DNA from: Spongiibacteraceae bacterium
Lineage (GTDB): Bacteria; Pseudomonadota; Gammaproteobacteria; Pseudomonadales; Dasaniaceae
DNA: 64,000 bases
Direction: 5' to 3'
Assembly: GCA_028280715.1 (NCBI GenBank)
Contig: JANQLG010000033.1
Span: forward strand, 248,001 to 312,000
The notes under the pieces were generated by a model. That model did no database searches, was not told the DNA's origin, and saw only the letters and a program-made list of their open reading frames with translations. The translations under genes were made by a program, and so were the position numbers. Positions 21,109 to 30,981 of this stretch are shown here, in pieces (within the stretch, counting starts at the first letter, position 1; each line of letters opens with the position of its first letter).

Positions 21109-23700
21109 CTACCTAGGCAATGTAAAGTAGAATGTCGTGCCTTTTTCTAATTCAGTCTCTACCCAAATTTCACCGCCTGCTCCCTCTACTATTTTTCGGC
21201 AGATAGCGAGCCCCATGCCGGTACCGGGATACTCTGAATTGCGATGAAGCCTATGAAACGGCTGAAATATTTTGTTAGCGTAAGCTTGATTCATGCCTAT
21301 GCCGTTATCCTTTATGGTGAACAACCAGTCATCAGCACGACATTCTGATCGTATTTCAATTGTTGGTACTTCGCTCGATTTGCGATATTTAATACTGTTT
21401 CCAATAAGGTTCTGAAACAAACTAGTTATCTGTGCCCCATTCGCAACAATAGTGGATAATTCGCTATAGTGAATGTTTGCCCCTGACTGCTCTATGCTGC
21501 TAGTTAAGTTGCTTAGCACATTTAGCATCACATTCTCTAAATCGATTTCTTCTTTAGTTTGAGCCTGATCGCCTGTTCTTGCATACTCGAGCAAACTATT
21601 TATCAATTGCTGCATCCGTCTCGAGCTGTCTGCAGCAAAGTCAATGTATTTCTTTGCGCGGTCATCCAGTTGATCTGCATAATCTCTTTCAAGTAGCCCT
21701 GTAAAGTTAACCACCATTCTTAAAGGCTCTTGCAGATCATGTGATGCCATATAAGCAAAACGCTCTAACTCTTGGTTTGTGGCTATCAATGAATCCAGAG
21801 CTTTTCTTTTTTCTGTAATATCATCTATAGATCCTGCCATTCGCGTGGGTTTACCATCATTCCAGATTGCCTGTCCTTTAGCATGAATCCAAACATACTC
21901 GCCGTGCTTGTCCCGGAGGCGATATTCAACATCATACGGCTCTTTTCTTAATAGATGGGCCTCAATAGCTGATCGTATACGCTCTAAATCATCGGGGTGT
22001 AATCGGTCCTCAAAGCTTGCATAGACATTGGGAAAGTTCAGTAGATCATCACCATCATAAGATAAAATTTCTCTAAATCTAGGCGTAAATATTACAGTAT
22101 CAGTGATGATATCCCAGTCCCATAAACCAGAAGCCGAACCTTTAATGGCGACACTCAATCGCTCTTCACTCTCCTTAAGTTTTTCCTCAATAGACTTTAA
22201 GCCAGTGATATCACGACTAACACCTAATATAAATTCTTCTCCATCAGAATTTTTAAATCGAACTTTTTTTGTAAATAGCACACGCTTCTGGCCATCTGGA
22301 AATAAAATAGCTTCTTCCGTCTCTGAATAGCCATTATTAAATGCTATTTTGTCATGGTAAAGAAACGCTTCAGATTCCTCCTCGTCATAGTTTTCAATCG
22401 TGGTGTAGCCAATAACTTTATCGCGCTGCTCTTCCGGATACACCGACAAAAATGCATCGTTTGCTGAGACGATTTTAAACTCTTTATCTTTGACAAAAAT
22501 AAGATCTGGATTATTGTTGAACATCAATTTTTGAAAGTTTTGAGCTTCTTTTAAAGCAATATCAGATAGTTTCCTGTCGTTGATGTCGGTAATGGAACCG
22601 GTCATACGTTTTGATCCGTCTGCGTTATCAGAGACTAATGCCTTTGCACCAAACCACTTAAATTCGCCCGATTTTGTTTTCAGACGATATTCGACATCAA
22701 ATGGGATACCTTTCTCAACATGAGCAGTAACTGCATCTTGCGCTAACTCAACATCATCAGGGTGTAGCATCGAGAAAAAAGTCGAAGCTTTTGCTTCTAT
22801 TTCATCATTCTCATAGCCTAATAATTTTTTCCATTGCGGAGACCAGTATTCTTCATCTTTGCTCATATCTGGCCAGTCCCAAATACCATCACGAGCACCA
22901 TCGATAACTAACTGCAAACGTTGTTCAACTTTTTTAATGGCTGTGATATCGGTATGTGTACCAATCATGCGAAGAGGTTTCCCTTCCTTATCCCACTCAA
23001 TAACTTTCCCTCTGCACAAAACGGTTACAGTTGAACCGTCTTTGTGTTGGTATCTGACTTCTTGCGAATAAGGATGTTTGCCTTGAGTATTTATATGCTT
23101 ATCAAAATTTTCTAAAGCTACTTCTAAATCCTCTTCGAAAATCATGCCTTGCCACGCGCTAGGCTTATGAGGTTTTTCTTCGGGAAGATAACCAAACATC
23201 TCCCAAAAACGCGGCGACATATACTCATAGTCTTCTTGTATGTACCAGTCCCAATAGCCATCACTACTGGATTCCACCAATGCAGAATGTGCTAATTCAG
23301 CTCGTTCAATATCTTTAACACTCTCAACCTCATCAGTGACATCACGAAAGACCCCAAACACTGTATCTACATTGCCTTCACCATTGACATCGCATCGTCC
23401 TTTAGATTTAACGTGGCGAATCTCACCCGTAGGTCTAACTATTCTAAAGGTAAATTCAAAATTCTCTCCCAAAGCAACAGCCTTGTCCATGTAGTCTATG
23501 ACACGTTGTCGATCTGCCGGATAGTACGCGTTTATCGCTGTCTCGAGTGTAGGCGTATAGGACTCTGACGAAAGACCATGAATATGAAAAATATTCTCTG
23601 ACCAAATCAGATGCTGAGAACTCACCTCATACAGCCAGTGGCCGATACCAGATATTTCTTCAGCCATGGTAAATAATTTTAATTTTGTAGAAGAATCCAT
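21109..23700 (-). CDS. Multi-PAS sensor histidine kinase
   Basis: An 863-aa soluble kinase without transmembrane segments. About five PAS/PAC units occupy residues 1-640, each ending in a pattern such as HTDITAIKK, GSITDINDRK, VSRDITGLK or GSIDDITEK. A HisKA domain follows, with SHDLQEPLRMV carrying the phospho-accepting histidine (around 660), then a HATPase domain with NLIGNSIKYR (N box), DNGIGMNQ (G1) and GTGMGLAICRKI (G2). The phytochrome-like HisKA type matches the neighbouring Rcp1-like receiver. Ligands of the PAS domains are not evident. It is preceded by a small kinase and followed by two regulators on the same strand. Confidence 0.93.
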   Translation of the reverse strand: MDSSTKLKLFTMAEEISGIGHWLYEVSSQHLIWSENIFHIHGLSSESYTPTLETAINAYYPADRQRVIDYMDKAVALGENFEFTFRIVRPTGEIRHVKSKGRCDVNGEGNVDTVFGVFRDVTDEVESVKDIERAELAHSALVESSSDGYWDWYIQEDYEYMSPRFWEMFGYLPEEKPHKPSAWQGMIFEEDLEVALENFDKHINTQGKHPYSQEVRYQHKDGSTVTVLCRGKVIEWDKEGKPLRMIGTHTDITAIKKVEQRLQLVIDGARDGIWDWPDMSKDEEYWSPQWKKLLGYENDEIEAKASTFFSMLHPDDVELAQDAVTAHVEKGIPFDVEYRLKTKSGEFKWFGAKALVSDNADGSKRMTGSITDINDRKLSDIALKEAQNFQKLMFNNNPDLIFVKDKEFKIVSANDAFLSVYPEEQRDKVIGYTTIENYDEEESEAFLYHDKIAFNNGYSETEEAILFPDGQKRVLFTKKVRFKNSDGEEFILGVSRDITGLKSIEEKLKESEERLSVAIKGSASGLWDWDIITDTVIFTPRFREILSYDGDDLLNFPNVYASFEDRLHPDDLERIRSAIEAHLLRKEPYDVEYRLRDKHGEYVWIHAKGQAIWNDGKPTRMAGSIDDITEKRKALDSLIATNQELERFAYMASHDLQEPLRMVVNFTGLLERDYADQLDDRAKKYIDFAADSSRRMQQLINSLLEYARTGDQAQTKEEIDLENVMLNVLSNLTSSIEQSGANIHYSELSTIVANGAQITSLFQNLIGNSIKYRKSSEVPTIEIRSECRADDWLFTIKDNGIGMNQAYANKIFQPFHRLHRNSEYPGTGMGLAICRKIVEGAGGEIWVETELEKGTTFYFTLPR

Positions 23701-23733
23701 ATTAGTTCCAATCCAAATATGTTTATCGTCGGT

Positions 23734-24438
23734 TTACTTAGGCAAGTTTAAAGTTACCACCACACCCTGCTCTTCATTTTTTTTCATCGCTACATCACCA
23801 CCAAGCCTTATACAGATAAACTTCACAATACTTAAGCCTATGCCGATACCTGGAAAGTCGATTGCATTCGAATATCGTTGGAAGGGTTGGAAGGGTTGGA
23901 AGGGATCAGCAGAGCTCTCGTCTGGAATGCCAATTCCGTTGTCCTCAAATTGAATAGAAACGAGCGGGCCCTTAACTTGAATCTTGATAAACAATAAAGA
24001 GGGCCTGTCTTGGGCCTTAAATTTCAATGCATTATCAATGATCTCATTAATAGCGAGATCAAGAAGCCTACGATCAGTATTGATCGATAGAGCAGCATCA
24101 CACTGTACAGTGATAGCTGTTGATTTCGGATCTTCACTACAGGGTGCAACCAAACTATCAAAAACTTCACACAAACTAATAGCTTCATAATGTAGTTCAC
24201 TGGTGTTGACACGTGATAACTTTAGCATTCCATCCAGTTGAGACGATAAATTGCTAATCCCTAGCTGAATATATTTGTCAAATTCTTTCTGCTCGTCGGT
24301 CAGATCATTTTCAAGAGAATCAATAAACAGTCTATAAAACTCTCTAATATGCCTAACAGGGGCTTTTAGGTCATGACTTACGTGATAGACAAACGACTTA
24401 ATGAAATCTGGCTCAATTTTAGACATGAGGAAACTCAA
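23734..24438 (-). CDS. Small sensorless histidine kinase
   Basis: A 234-aa protein that consists only of the dimerisation and ATP-binding domains. HVSHDLKAPVRHIREFY (about 19-35) has the phospho-acceptor histidine, NEIIDNALKFK the N box, EDNGIGIP the G1 box and GIGIGLSIVKFI the G2 box. There is no sensory part, so it may act on the same receivers together with the 863-aa kinase 33 bp downstream. Between G1 and G2 the residues PFQPFQPFQ come from three perfect 9-bp DNA repeats. The start ATG has a further in-frame Met at residue 5. Confidence 0.88.
   Translation of the reverse strand: MSFLMSKIEPDFIKSFVYHVSHDLKAPVRHIREFYRLFIDSLENDLTDEQKEFDKYIQLGISNLSSQLDGMLKLSRVNTSELHYEAISLCEVFDSLVAPCSEDPKSTAITVQCDAALSINTDRRLLDLAINEIIDNALKFKAQDRPSLLFIKIQVKGPLVSIQFEDNGIGIPDESSADPFQPFQPFQRYSNAIDFPGIGIGLSIVKFICIRLGGDVAMKKNEEQGVVVTLNLPK
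23878..23904 (-). repeat. Three tandem 9-bp repeats in the kinase ATP lid
   Basis: TTGGAAGGG occurs three times in direct succession, encoding Pro-Phe-Gln repeats on the minus strand at the position of the F box of the ATP lid. The perfect identity suggests recent expansion by slippage. Confidence 0.9.
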
Positions 24439-24599
24439 ATTATTTAACCAGATCTAGTATAGCTAATAAATTTAGAATGGAAGGTCAGTAACTACGGTAT
24501 GTCAGTGGTAAGCTTTAAAGTGTCTCAAACCAAAGTGTCCGGTTCAAATAAACATAAATAATATAGGGGAATGTTTGTTTTGGCTGGTAAACAGACATT

Positions 24600-25811
24600 T
24601 TAACCTCTCGAAGCAATACCCACACCATTAACCACTCGGTCACTGGGATAAATCACAATCCTCTCCCCTTCTTCCAGACCGCTGATAATTTCTGCTTCAA
24701 GACCATTTTTTTGCCCTAGCGCCACCTGCCGTTTTTCCGCAACACCATCGTTATTGACAAACACCGCCCAGTTATCGCCATCACGAAATAATGCGGTGAG
24801 TGGTAGCTTTAATACGTTATCGCTTTTCCATAGCACGATGCGGACATCCAGTTGATAACCATGCCCCAACCGCTGCCACAGTTCATAAGGGCTATTAAAG
24901 TCGATGATGACATTGACTCGTTGTTCTTCAATGCCCAGCGCCGAGACTTTGGTAAAACCTACTGGCTCAATTCGCCTAACACGTCCCTCTAGTGTTTCGT
25001 TTCCGCCCCAGTTTTCAATCAACACTCGTTGGCCGGGTTGCACTTTAACTGCCTGAGAAGAATGCAGTTCGACAATGATTTCCAAATCCTTGGGGTCGCC
25101 AAGAGTAATCAGCGGTTCGCCGGCAGATACCACACCTTCACTTTCGTGATACATATGCAGGATGCGTCCATCCACAGGTGCTCTGAGGTGAATGCATTCA
25201 CAGTTGCCATGAGCGGCCTGGGTATCACGCGGTGACATCAGTAAGGCGCGCACGCGTTCATATTCGTAATTACGTACCTGCAACGCGGCTTGGGTTTTAG
25301 CCAAGGCGGCGCGCTGGGTTTTAAACAGTCGTTCGGCCTGGTCCAATTCGCGTTGGGAAATGGTGTTGTTGCTGGCCAGTTCTCGCGCTCTATCCAACTC
25401 GGCATTGGCAAAGTCCAATTCTGCCTGTGCTTGATTAACTTCGGCTTTAGCCAGTTCCTGCGCCGATTGTGCCGCTCTTATTTCGGCTTCTGCCTGCGCT
25501 TCACTTCTAGGATCAAGAAATTCCGGATCGATGGGTTCGATTTCAGCTATCACTGTATCGTTATAGGTGGTGGCATCGCCAACATCCACTTGAATGCGTC
25601 GCAGTCGACCAGTGACGGGAGCGGATAACTCATACACGTCGCGAACGCGGGTTTTGCCCTCTTCATCCACGGTCACGATCAACTCGCCCTTGGCTGCCGG
25701 CATAATATCTACCGTGACCGGACGCGGCCATAAGCTGTAGATTACACCGGCTACCAGCACCAGCGCCAAACCACTCCATACTATCAATCGTTTGCTATTT
25801 GCCTTGAGCAT
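24600..25811 (-). CDS. HlyD-type periplasmic adaptor of an ABC efflux system
   Basis: A 403-aa membrane fusion protein anchored by an N-terminal span (VWSGLALVLVAGVIYSLWP, about 10-28). The lipoyl/barrel-sandwich parts surround a long coiled-coil hairpin rich in Ala, Gln and Glu (about 95-190), where EIRAAQSAQELAKAEVNQAQ is typical. A beta-barrel domain and a membrane-proximal domain follow. With the permease and ATPase genes upstream on the same strand it would form a MacAB-like or lipid/antibiotic export system. The last 123 bp are repeated at 18165-18287. Confidence 0.92.
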   Translation of the reverse strand: MLKANSKRLIVWSGLALVLVAGVIYSLWPRPVTVDIMPAAKGELIVTVDEEGKTRVRDVYELSAPVTGRLRRIQVDVGDATTYNDTVIAEIEPIDPEFLDPRSEAQAEAEIRAAQSAQELAKAEVNQAQAELDFANAELDRARELASNNTISQRELDQAERLFKTQRAALAKTQAALQVRNYEYERVRALLMSPRDTQAAHGNCECIHLRAPVDGRILHMYHESEGVVSAGEPLITLGDPKDLEIIVELHSSQAVKVQPGQRVLIENWGGNETLEGRVRRIEPVGFTKVSALGIEEQRVNVIIDFNSPYELWQRLGHGYQLDVRIVLWKSDNVLKLPLTALFRDGDNWAVFVNNDGVAEKRQVALGQKNGLEAEIISGLEEGERIVIYPSDRVVNGVGIASRG

Positions 25812-25866
25812 GATTCAAACCTTATTTGTTCCGTTAGTTTTCGACATCACAATTTTACTTACGCAG

Positions 25867-28236
25867 TTACTCTCTGGTTTTTAACACTCGTATTAAATCG
25901 AGTTTGTCCACCCGCCGTCTTACCAGTGCTGCTGAAACCGCGGCTGATGCCAGTATTAATAACATTGACGACCCATAAGTGGATGCTCGAATAGCTAGAG
26001 GAATCCGGAATAATTCCGTATCAAAGTTCGAGGCGATCAGCCAACTTAGAAGCCAACCTGCGGCGCAGCCAACCGGTAAGCCTAGGATAATCAATAGCGA
26101 TACTTCACCGAGTAAAATGTAAGAAATTTCTCCGCGGGTAAAACCTAACACTCGCAGTGTGGCGAGTTCTCTGCCGCGTTCCGATAAGGCAATGCGCGTG
26201 CTGTTATAAACTACGCCAAAGGCCAGTGCCGCCGCCAGCCCGGTGAATATGGTGGTAAAAAACAACATGGTTTGCGCCACTGTTTCATAAAAGGTATCGA
26301 TGGCTGTTTGTCTCACCATCACTGAGCTGACTGTTGGCATTTCTTTGAGATAAGAGAAAAACTCCGATTGCTTGCCTTCATCGATAAGTAAATTGGCATA
26401 CTCCAAGCGCGGCGATTCCTTCAGCAATCGATTCATTGCATTTAAATCCATAAATACGGGCATACCGATATAGGTTTCAAAAACTTTTACTATGGGCACT
26501 TGTAGGGTGGGCCTGCGCCCTTCCAGGACTTCAACCCATATGACATCGCCAGCATTAACATTTAGCTTTTGCGCCAGCCGCGTTGCCATTACCAGGCCTT
26601 CCGGCGGCACCGGAAGAACTGAATGACTATTGTCGTCATAGATGGGTTGTAAGCGACTATCCGCTTGAATAGCGGTAATCCCGCCGCGGTGAACAATAGT
26701 GCCGACGCGAAAATCAGCACTGACGATGCGGGAAGGCTCGGCATCAAGCACACCGGGGATACGTTTAAAATCGTGGATCGACCGCAGGGCTTCTTTTTCC
26801 GTTAAACCAACGCTAATGTCCTGTTTTTGCGAGTTAACAAAATAATTATCCGCCAGGTGATCAATGGAATCCTCCCACTGCAGGGCCATCACTAACAACC
26901 CTACTGAAAAGGCGACGCCGATGCCGGTAAACATTGATCGCAATGGCCAGCGCCCGATTTGACGCAAAGCAATACGAGTGGGTTGATCCAGCCAACGGCT
27001 CACCGCGGTATCGGTGAGCATGCCGCGGCGATATATCGGTGGTGCAGGAGGAATCATTGCTTCAGCCGGTGGCAACATCACCGCCTTGCGCACTGCTGCC
27101 AGTGCTCCCAATAATGCCGCGAATATGCTCACTGCCGAGCCAATCACAAAGGCATGCAAACTGGGTTGATAAATCAGCAGCGGAAACTTAAACAGATGTT
27201 CAGCATACAACTCGGTGTTATAGCGACCCAACAAGCCACCCAGTACCCAACCGAGACTAATTCCCACCAGGCACAGCACTAAAACAAACTTGGTGTACTG
27301 CCAGCCGATATGCAAACTGCTATAACCAAAGGCCTTTAGCAGACCAATCTCTTCTCGCTCGGTGGCAATTAACCGCGCCAGCACCATATTGGTAAGAAAA
27401 GCTGCTACTGAAAGAAAAATCGTCGGCAGGATCGCCGACATGGTTTTCAATTGTTCGATTTCGTTCATCACAAACCAGTTGGAAATTTGGTCGTCGCGAG
27501 TAATGGAACTAACACCGCCAAAACGTTCCAGCATGGTATCCAACCGTTGCATCACTGGCTCTGGCTGCACACCACGCAGCAGAGATAATGAAATGCTATT
27601 AAAGGCGCCATCCAAATCATAGGCGGCCGCTAGTGCTTCGCGCCCCATCCAGAAAATGCCGAAGCGTTTATCATCAGGTAGTAACGCGCCGGGAGCCATG
27701 GTGTAGATAAATTCCGGACTTAATGCCACGCCGACGATTTTTAACTGCCGCTTTTTGCCGTTCATAATGGCGCTGAGATAATCCCCCGGCACTAATCCAT
27801 GTTTGTCGGCAAAGGGTTCATTGATAATGACTTCGTCGTGGTCGCTTAACGATACCCAACGACCGCTACGCAGTACCAGTTGGTTGAGTTCCGGTTGACG
27901 ATTTTCAGGCACTGATGTGAGTTGACCGATAATGGGTTCGGTGAAACCTTCGACATCGATCATGGCAAAACGGCTTACCCGGGTTTGCACCGCTTGCACG
28001 CCGGGTAATTCAGCAATACGTGAGGTCAGAGTTTCCGGCGCTCGAGTTACAGTCGCAAAAATATCACCAAAACGATAGCGCTCGTAATAGGCCTGGCTGG
28101 TTTCAGTCAGCGCTTCTTGTGTTGACACTGACATCACCAGCGTGGCGACGCCCGATGCGATCACCATACCCACGGCAAGCACTTGCCCGCGCATACGCCA
28201 CAGATCTCGAAACAACTTATGATTAAGCGCTGTCAT
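25867..28236 (-). CDS. ABC transporter permease with two FtsX domains
   Basis: A 789-aa membrane protein with the duplicated FtsX layout: one span near residue 20-38, a large periplasmic domain, then clusters of spans around 265-395 and a second domain pair with a periplasmic part (about 440-640) and terminal spans around 660-775. The repeated ATLRVLGFTRGEI-like coupling helix, also LLKAFGYSSLHIGW, contacts the ATPase. Systems of this type move lipids, peptides or antibiotics by mechanotransmission rather than by a channel. The gene lies between adaptor and ATPase in one leftward operon. A fragment of a second copy is found at 18301-18390. Confidence 0.92.
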   Translation of the reverse strand: MTALNHKLFRDLWRMRGQVLAVGMVIASGVATLVMSVSTQEALTETSQAYYERYRFGDIFATVTRAPETLTSRIAELPGVQAVQTRVSRFAMIDVEGFTEPIIGQLTSVPENRQPELNQLVLRSGRWVSLSDHDEVIINEPFADKHGLVPGDYLSAIMNGKKRQLKIVGVALSPEFIYTMAPGALLPDDKRFGIFWMGREALAAAYDLDGAFNSISLSLLRGVQPEPVMQRLDTMLERFGGVSSITRDDQISNWFVMNEIEQLKTMSAILPTIFLSVAAFLTNMVLARLIATEREEIGLLKAFGYSSLHIGWQYTKFVLVLCLVGISLGWVLGGLLGRYNTELYAEHLFKFPLLIYQPSLHAFVIGSAVSIFAALLGALAAVRKAVMLPPAEAMIPPAPPIYRRGMLTDTAVSRWLDQPTRIALRQIGRWPLRSMFTGIGVAFSVGLLVMALQWEDSIDHLADNYFVNSQKQDISVGLTEKEALRSIHDFKRIPGVLDAEPSRIVSADFRVGTIVHRGGITAIQADSRLQPIYDDNSHSVLPVPPEGLVMATRLAQKLNVNAGDVIWVEVLEGRRPTLQVPIVKVFETYIGMPVFMDLNAMNRLLKESPRLEYANLLIDEGKQSEFFSYLKEMPTVSSVMVRQTAIDTFYETVAQTMLFFTTIFTGLAAALAFGVVYNSTRIALSERGRELATLRVLGFTRGEISYILLGEVSLLIILGLPVGCAAGWLLSWLIASNFDTELFRIPLAIRASTYGSSMLLILASAAVSAALVRRRVDKLDLIRVLKTRE

Positions 28237-28275
28237 GATGACTAGGTGTCCCCCTGCTGTTTTTCCTCCGTGTGA

Positions 28276-29010
28276 TTACCAGCGCAGTTCTTTGGCCGAA
28301 CAGCGCTCACTGTTTATCACTATGTTGGAAATACTGCCATCGGCAATATGTAAAACCCGGTCAGCCATATCGGCGACAACGGTGTTGTGAGTGATGACAG
28401 CTGTGGTGGTGCCTAACTCGCGGTTAACTTGCTCAATGGCTTCGAGTACTAAAATACCGGTTTCGTGGTCGAGGGCGCCGGTGGGTTCATCGCACAGTAA
28501 AATTTCCGGCTGCTTGGCAATGGCGCGGGCAATGGCGACACGCTGCTGTTCACCGCCGGATAATTGTGCCGGGAAATGATCAATTCGCTCCTTCAATCCG
28601 ACCAGGGCCAGCGCATCAGCCGGGTCTAGCGGGTTGGGTGCAATCTCGGTTACCAGGGCGACATTCTCACGCGCGGTTAAGCTGGGAATCAGGTTATAAA
28701 ATTGAAACACGAAGCCGACATGGTCGCGCCGAAAACGGGTTAATGCAGCATCATCTGCGCTACTGATATCATGCCCATCAAAAAATACCTGGCCGGAAGT
28801 GGGCAAATCCAAACCACCCAATATATTTAACAGCGTGGATTTGCCGCTGCCGGAGGGCCCCAGTAAAACCACCATCTCTCCACCCATCAGCTCGAAGTCC
28901 ACGCCTCTCAAGGCCCTGACTTCAACCAATCCACTTTTATAGACTTTGGTAAGGCCTAGCGCCGTCAAAATAGGTGAGCTATGTGCAAGTGCAGCACTGG
29001 CAATTGTCAT
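28276..29010 (-). CDS. ABC transporter ATPase (LolD/MacB type)
   Basis: A 244-aa ATPase with Walker [10 protein letters not shown] (near 51-59), Q loop in [13 protein letters not shown], signature [14 protein letters not shown], Walker [13 protein letters not shown] and H loop in VITHN. The [14 protein letters not shown] region and the length are characteristic of the MacB/LolD group that works with FtsX permeases. It is the first gene of a leftward operon; 39 bp separate it from the permease. The substrate is unknown. Confidence 0.95.
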   Translation of the reverse strand: MTIASAALAHSSPILTALGLTKVYKSGLVEVRALRGVDFELMGGEMVVLLGPSGSGKSTLLNILGGLDLPTSGQVFFDGHDISSADDAALTRFRRDHVGFVFQFYNLIPSLTARENVALVTEIAPNPLDPADALALVGLKERIDHFPAQLSGGEQQRVAIARAIAKQPEILLCDEPTGALDHETGILVLEAIEQVNRELGTTTAVITHNTVVADMADRVLHIADGSISNIVINSERCSAKELRW

Positions 29011-29143
29011 GTCGCGTCATCCACGTCAGTTGGAGACATTAATTATAATTGGCCATAGAGGAAATATTTTTGATCGTTATCAATATTAATTCGGAGAAAA
29101 AATTTTATACTTAGAAAACACCTTGATAACTTAAAAAGGCATA

Positions 29144-29563
29144 TTGAAGAAGATGAAATTACTTACTTTATTGATGCTAATGCTATCGGTGCTAGTCAGT
29201 TGTGCCAGCGAACCCTTTGTGCTGGATAACCGATATGTTTTTCCACAGTTTGAAAAAGTGGATCGTTTAACCACGTTTAATATGAATAGTTGGCAGGTGA
29301 TAGACAGCCAGAGCTTGATAGTAAAAACATCGCCATCAACACACTATTTACTGATATTACAGCGGCGTATACACGATTTGCACTTTGCTGAACAAATTGG
29401 CATAACGTCAACAGGCAGTACCATCAATACAAGATTTGACTGTGTAAAAGTAAAAATACCCAGCTGCGGCCCTGATCCATTCCAGATACCTATACACAGT
29501 ATGTATAAATTAGAGGGCAAAGAGGATGTAGCGGAAGCCAAGCGGCAAATAACAGAAGAGTAA
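29144..29563 (+). CDS. Small lipoprotein (DUF6491-like)
   Basis: A protein of 139 aa if translation starts at TTG 29144 (AAGG upstream), or 136 aa from ATG 29153. The N-terminus KLLTLLMLMLSVLVSCAS is a lipoprotein signal with the cysteine in LVSC. The mature part has two further cysteines (FDCVKVKIPSCG) and the motifs FNMNSWQVIDSQSLIVKT and RIHDLHFAEQIG, as in the DUF6491 family of gammaproteobacterial lipoproteins. It is convergent with the CaiB/BaiF gene. No function is known. Confidence 0.75.
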   Translation: MKKMKLLTLLMLMLSVLVSCASEPFVLDNRYVFPQFEKVDRLTTFNMNSWQVIDSQSLIVKTSPSTHYLLILQRRIHDLHFAEQIGITSTGSTINTRFDCVKVKIPSCGPDPFQIPIHSMYKLEGKEDVAEAKRQITEE

Positions 29564-29575
29564 GAGGCTGCTATT

Positions 29576-30715
29576 TTAATCAGCCAAAGCACCTCTTTTT
29601 TGTAGCGCTTCTATTTCTCCGTCACTAAACCCCAAGTCTGTTAACACCGATTCTGTATCAACACCTTCGGCATGTGGTGCATCTGGAACACTTAAATTAT
29701 TAGTCTGAAAACGCGGCACAGGTGAAGGTTGTGTCACGCCATTAATATCCATAAAAGTATTGCGTGCCTGATTGTGTGGATGCTCAGGTGCTTCTTTGTA
29801 ATCCAGCACCGGCGCAAAACAGACATCGCTATCCTCCATAATTTCACACCACTCATCGCGTGTTTTTGTTTTAAATATCTCCTGCATTTTTTGTTTCATT
29901 GCTGGCATCTTTGCTGTATCAAATTGATCAGCAAAAATAGCGGGATCCAGTTCGGCCTTTTCCATCAACAACGCATAAAATTGTGGTTCTATGGCACCAA
30001 CGGAAATAAATTTTTCATCAGCCGTTTCATACACATTATAAAAATGCATACCGCCGTCTAATAGGTTGCTCTGGCGCTCAGTTGTCCACTGCCCCAGGGC
30101 ATCACAGGTGTGCATCATGGTCATCAGGCTGGCGGTACAATCACTGATTGCTACATCTACCACATCGCCCTGCCCTGTTCGTTGCGCATGATTCAGTGCC
30201 GCTAAAATGCCCATGACCAGAAACAAACTACCGCCACCAAAATCGCCCACTAGATTTAGCGGTGGTACCGGCTTATCACGCTCGCCAATAGCTGATAGTG
30301 CTCCGGACAAAGCAATATAGTTAATGTCGTGGCCCGCCGTGTGTGCAAGCGGGCCGGTTTGCCCCCACCCTGTCATGCGGCCATAAACCAGTTTTGGATT
30401 ACGTGCTAAACAAATATCGGGACCAAAACCTAATCGTTCTGCAACGCCGGGACGATAGCCTTCGAATAAAATATCGGCGCTCTCGATAAGTTTAAGCAGC
30501 ACCTCAACACCGGCTTCAGTTTTTAAATTCAATGCAATCGATTTTTTGCCGCGAGAAAAAGCATCATGCTCTGAAGGTAACCCTGTGGGTGAGGGTTTTC
30601 TTGATCGTTCCACAACAATTACTTCTGCTCCCATATCTGCCAGCAACATACCGGCGTATGGGCCTGGGCCAATGCCCTTCATTTCAATGACTTTAGTGCC
30701 TGCTAGTGGTCCCAT
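29576..30715 (-). CDS. CaiB/BaiF-family CoA enzyme, probably alpha-methylacyl-CoA racemase
   Basis: A 379-aa enzyme of the family III CoA transferase fold. The start GPLAGTKVIEMKGIGPGPYAGM and the catalytic pair seen in racemases are present: His in AGHDINYIALSG (near 126) and Asp in NLVGDFGGGS (near 156). The following EPQFYALL and the absence of the transferase-specific aspartate environment favour 2-methylacyl-CoA racemase over CoA transferase. It would epimerise branched acyl-CoAs before beta-oxidation, in keeping with the acyl-CoA genes elsewhere in the window. It diverges from the AbgT-type transporter gene across about 265 bp. Confidence 0.88.
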   Translation of the reverse strand: MGPLAGTKVIEMKGIGPGPYAGMLLADMGAEVIVVERSRKPSPTGLPSEHDAFSRGKKSIALNLKTEAGVEVLLKLIESADILFEGYRPGVAERLGFGPDICLARNPKLVYGRMTGWGQTGPLAHTAGHDINYIALSGALSAIGERDKPVPPLNLVGDFGGGSLFLVMGILAALNHAQRTGQGDVVDVAISDCTASLMTMMHTCDALGQWTTERQSNLLDGGMHFYNVYETADEKFISVGAIEPQFYALLMEKAELDPAIFADQFDTAKMPAMKQKMQEIFKTKTRDEWCEIMEDSDVCFAPVLDYKEAPEHPHNQARNTFMDINGVTQPSPVPRFQTNNLSVPDAPHAEGVDTESVLTDLGFSDGEIEALQKRGALAD

Positions 30716-30981
30716 TATGCTCCCTACTTTGTGCGATTTATTATTATTGTGCAGTCTATGTTTACCCGATGTATTGACTCAAAAAACATACTATAAGGTA
30801 TGACACATTCAAAATCATATCGTCTGTTGCTCAATCGGTTTCACTGCTTTATTGAATAGTTAGAGTCATCATTGTCTGAAGCATGTATTTTGTCACTTCA
30901 GCAGGTACACTACCGGCTCTTTTACTAATAAGCATCTATTTAACAATAAGCAATTTTTACCAATAATCACTTAGGGCCGCT

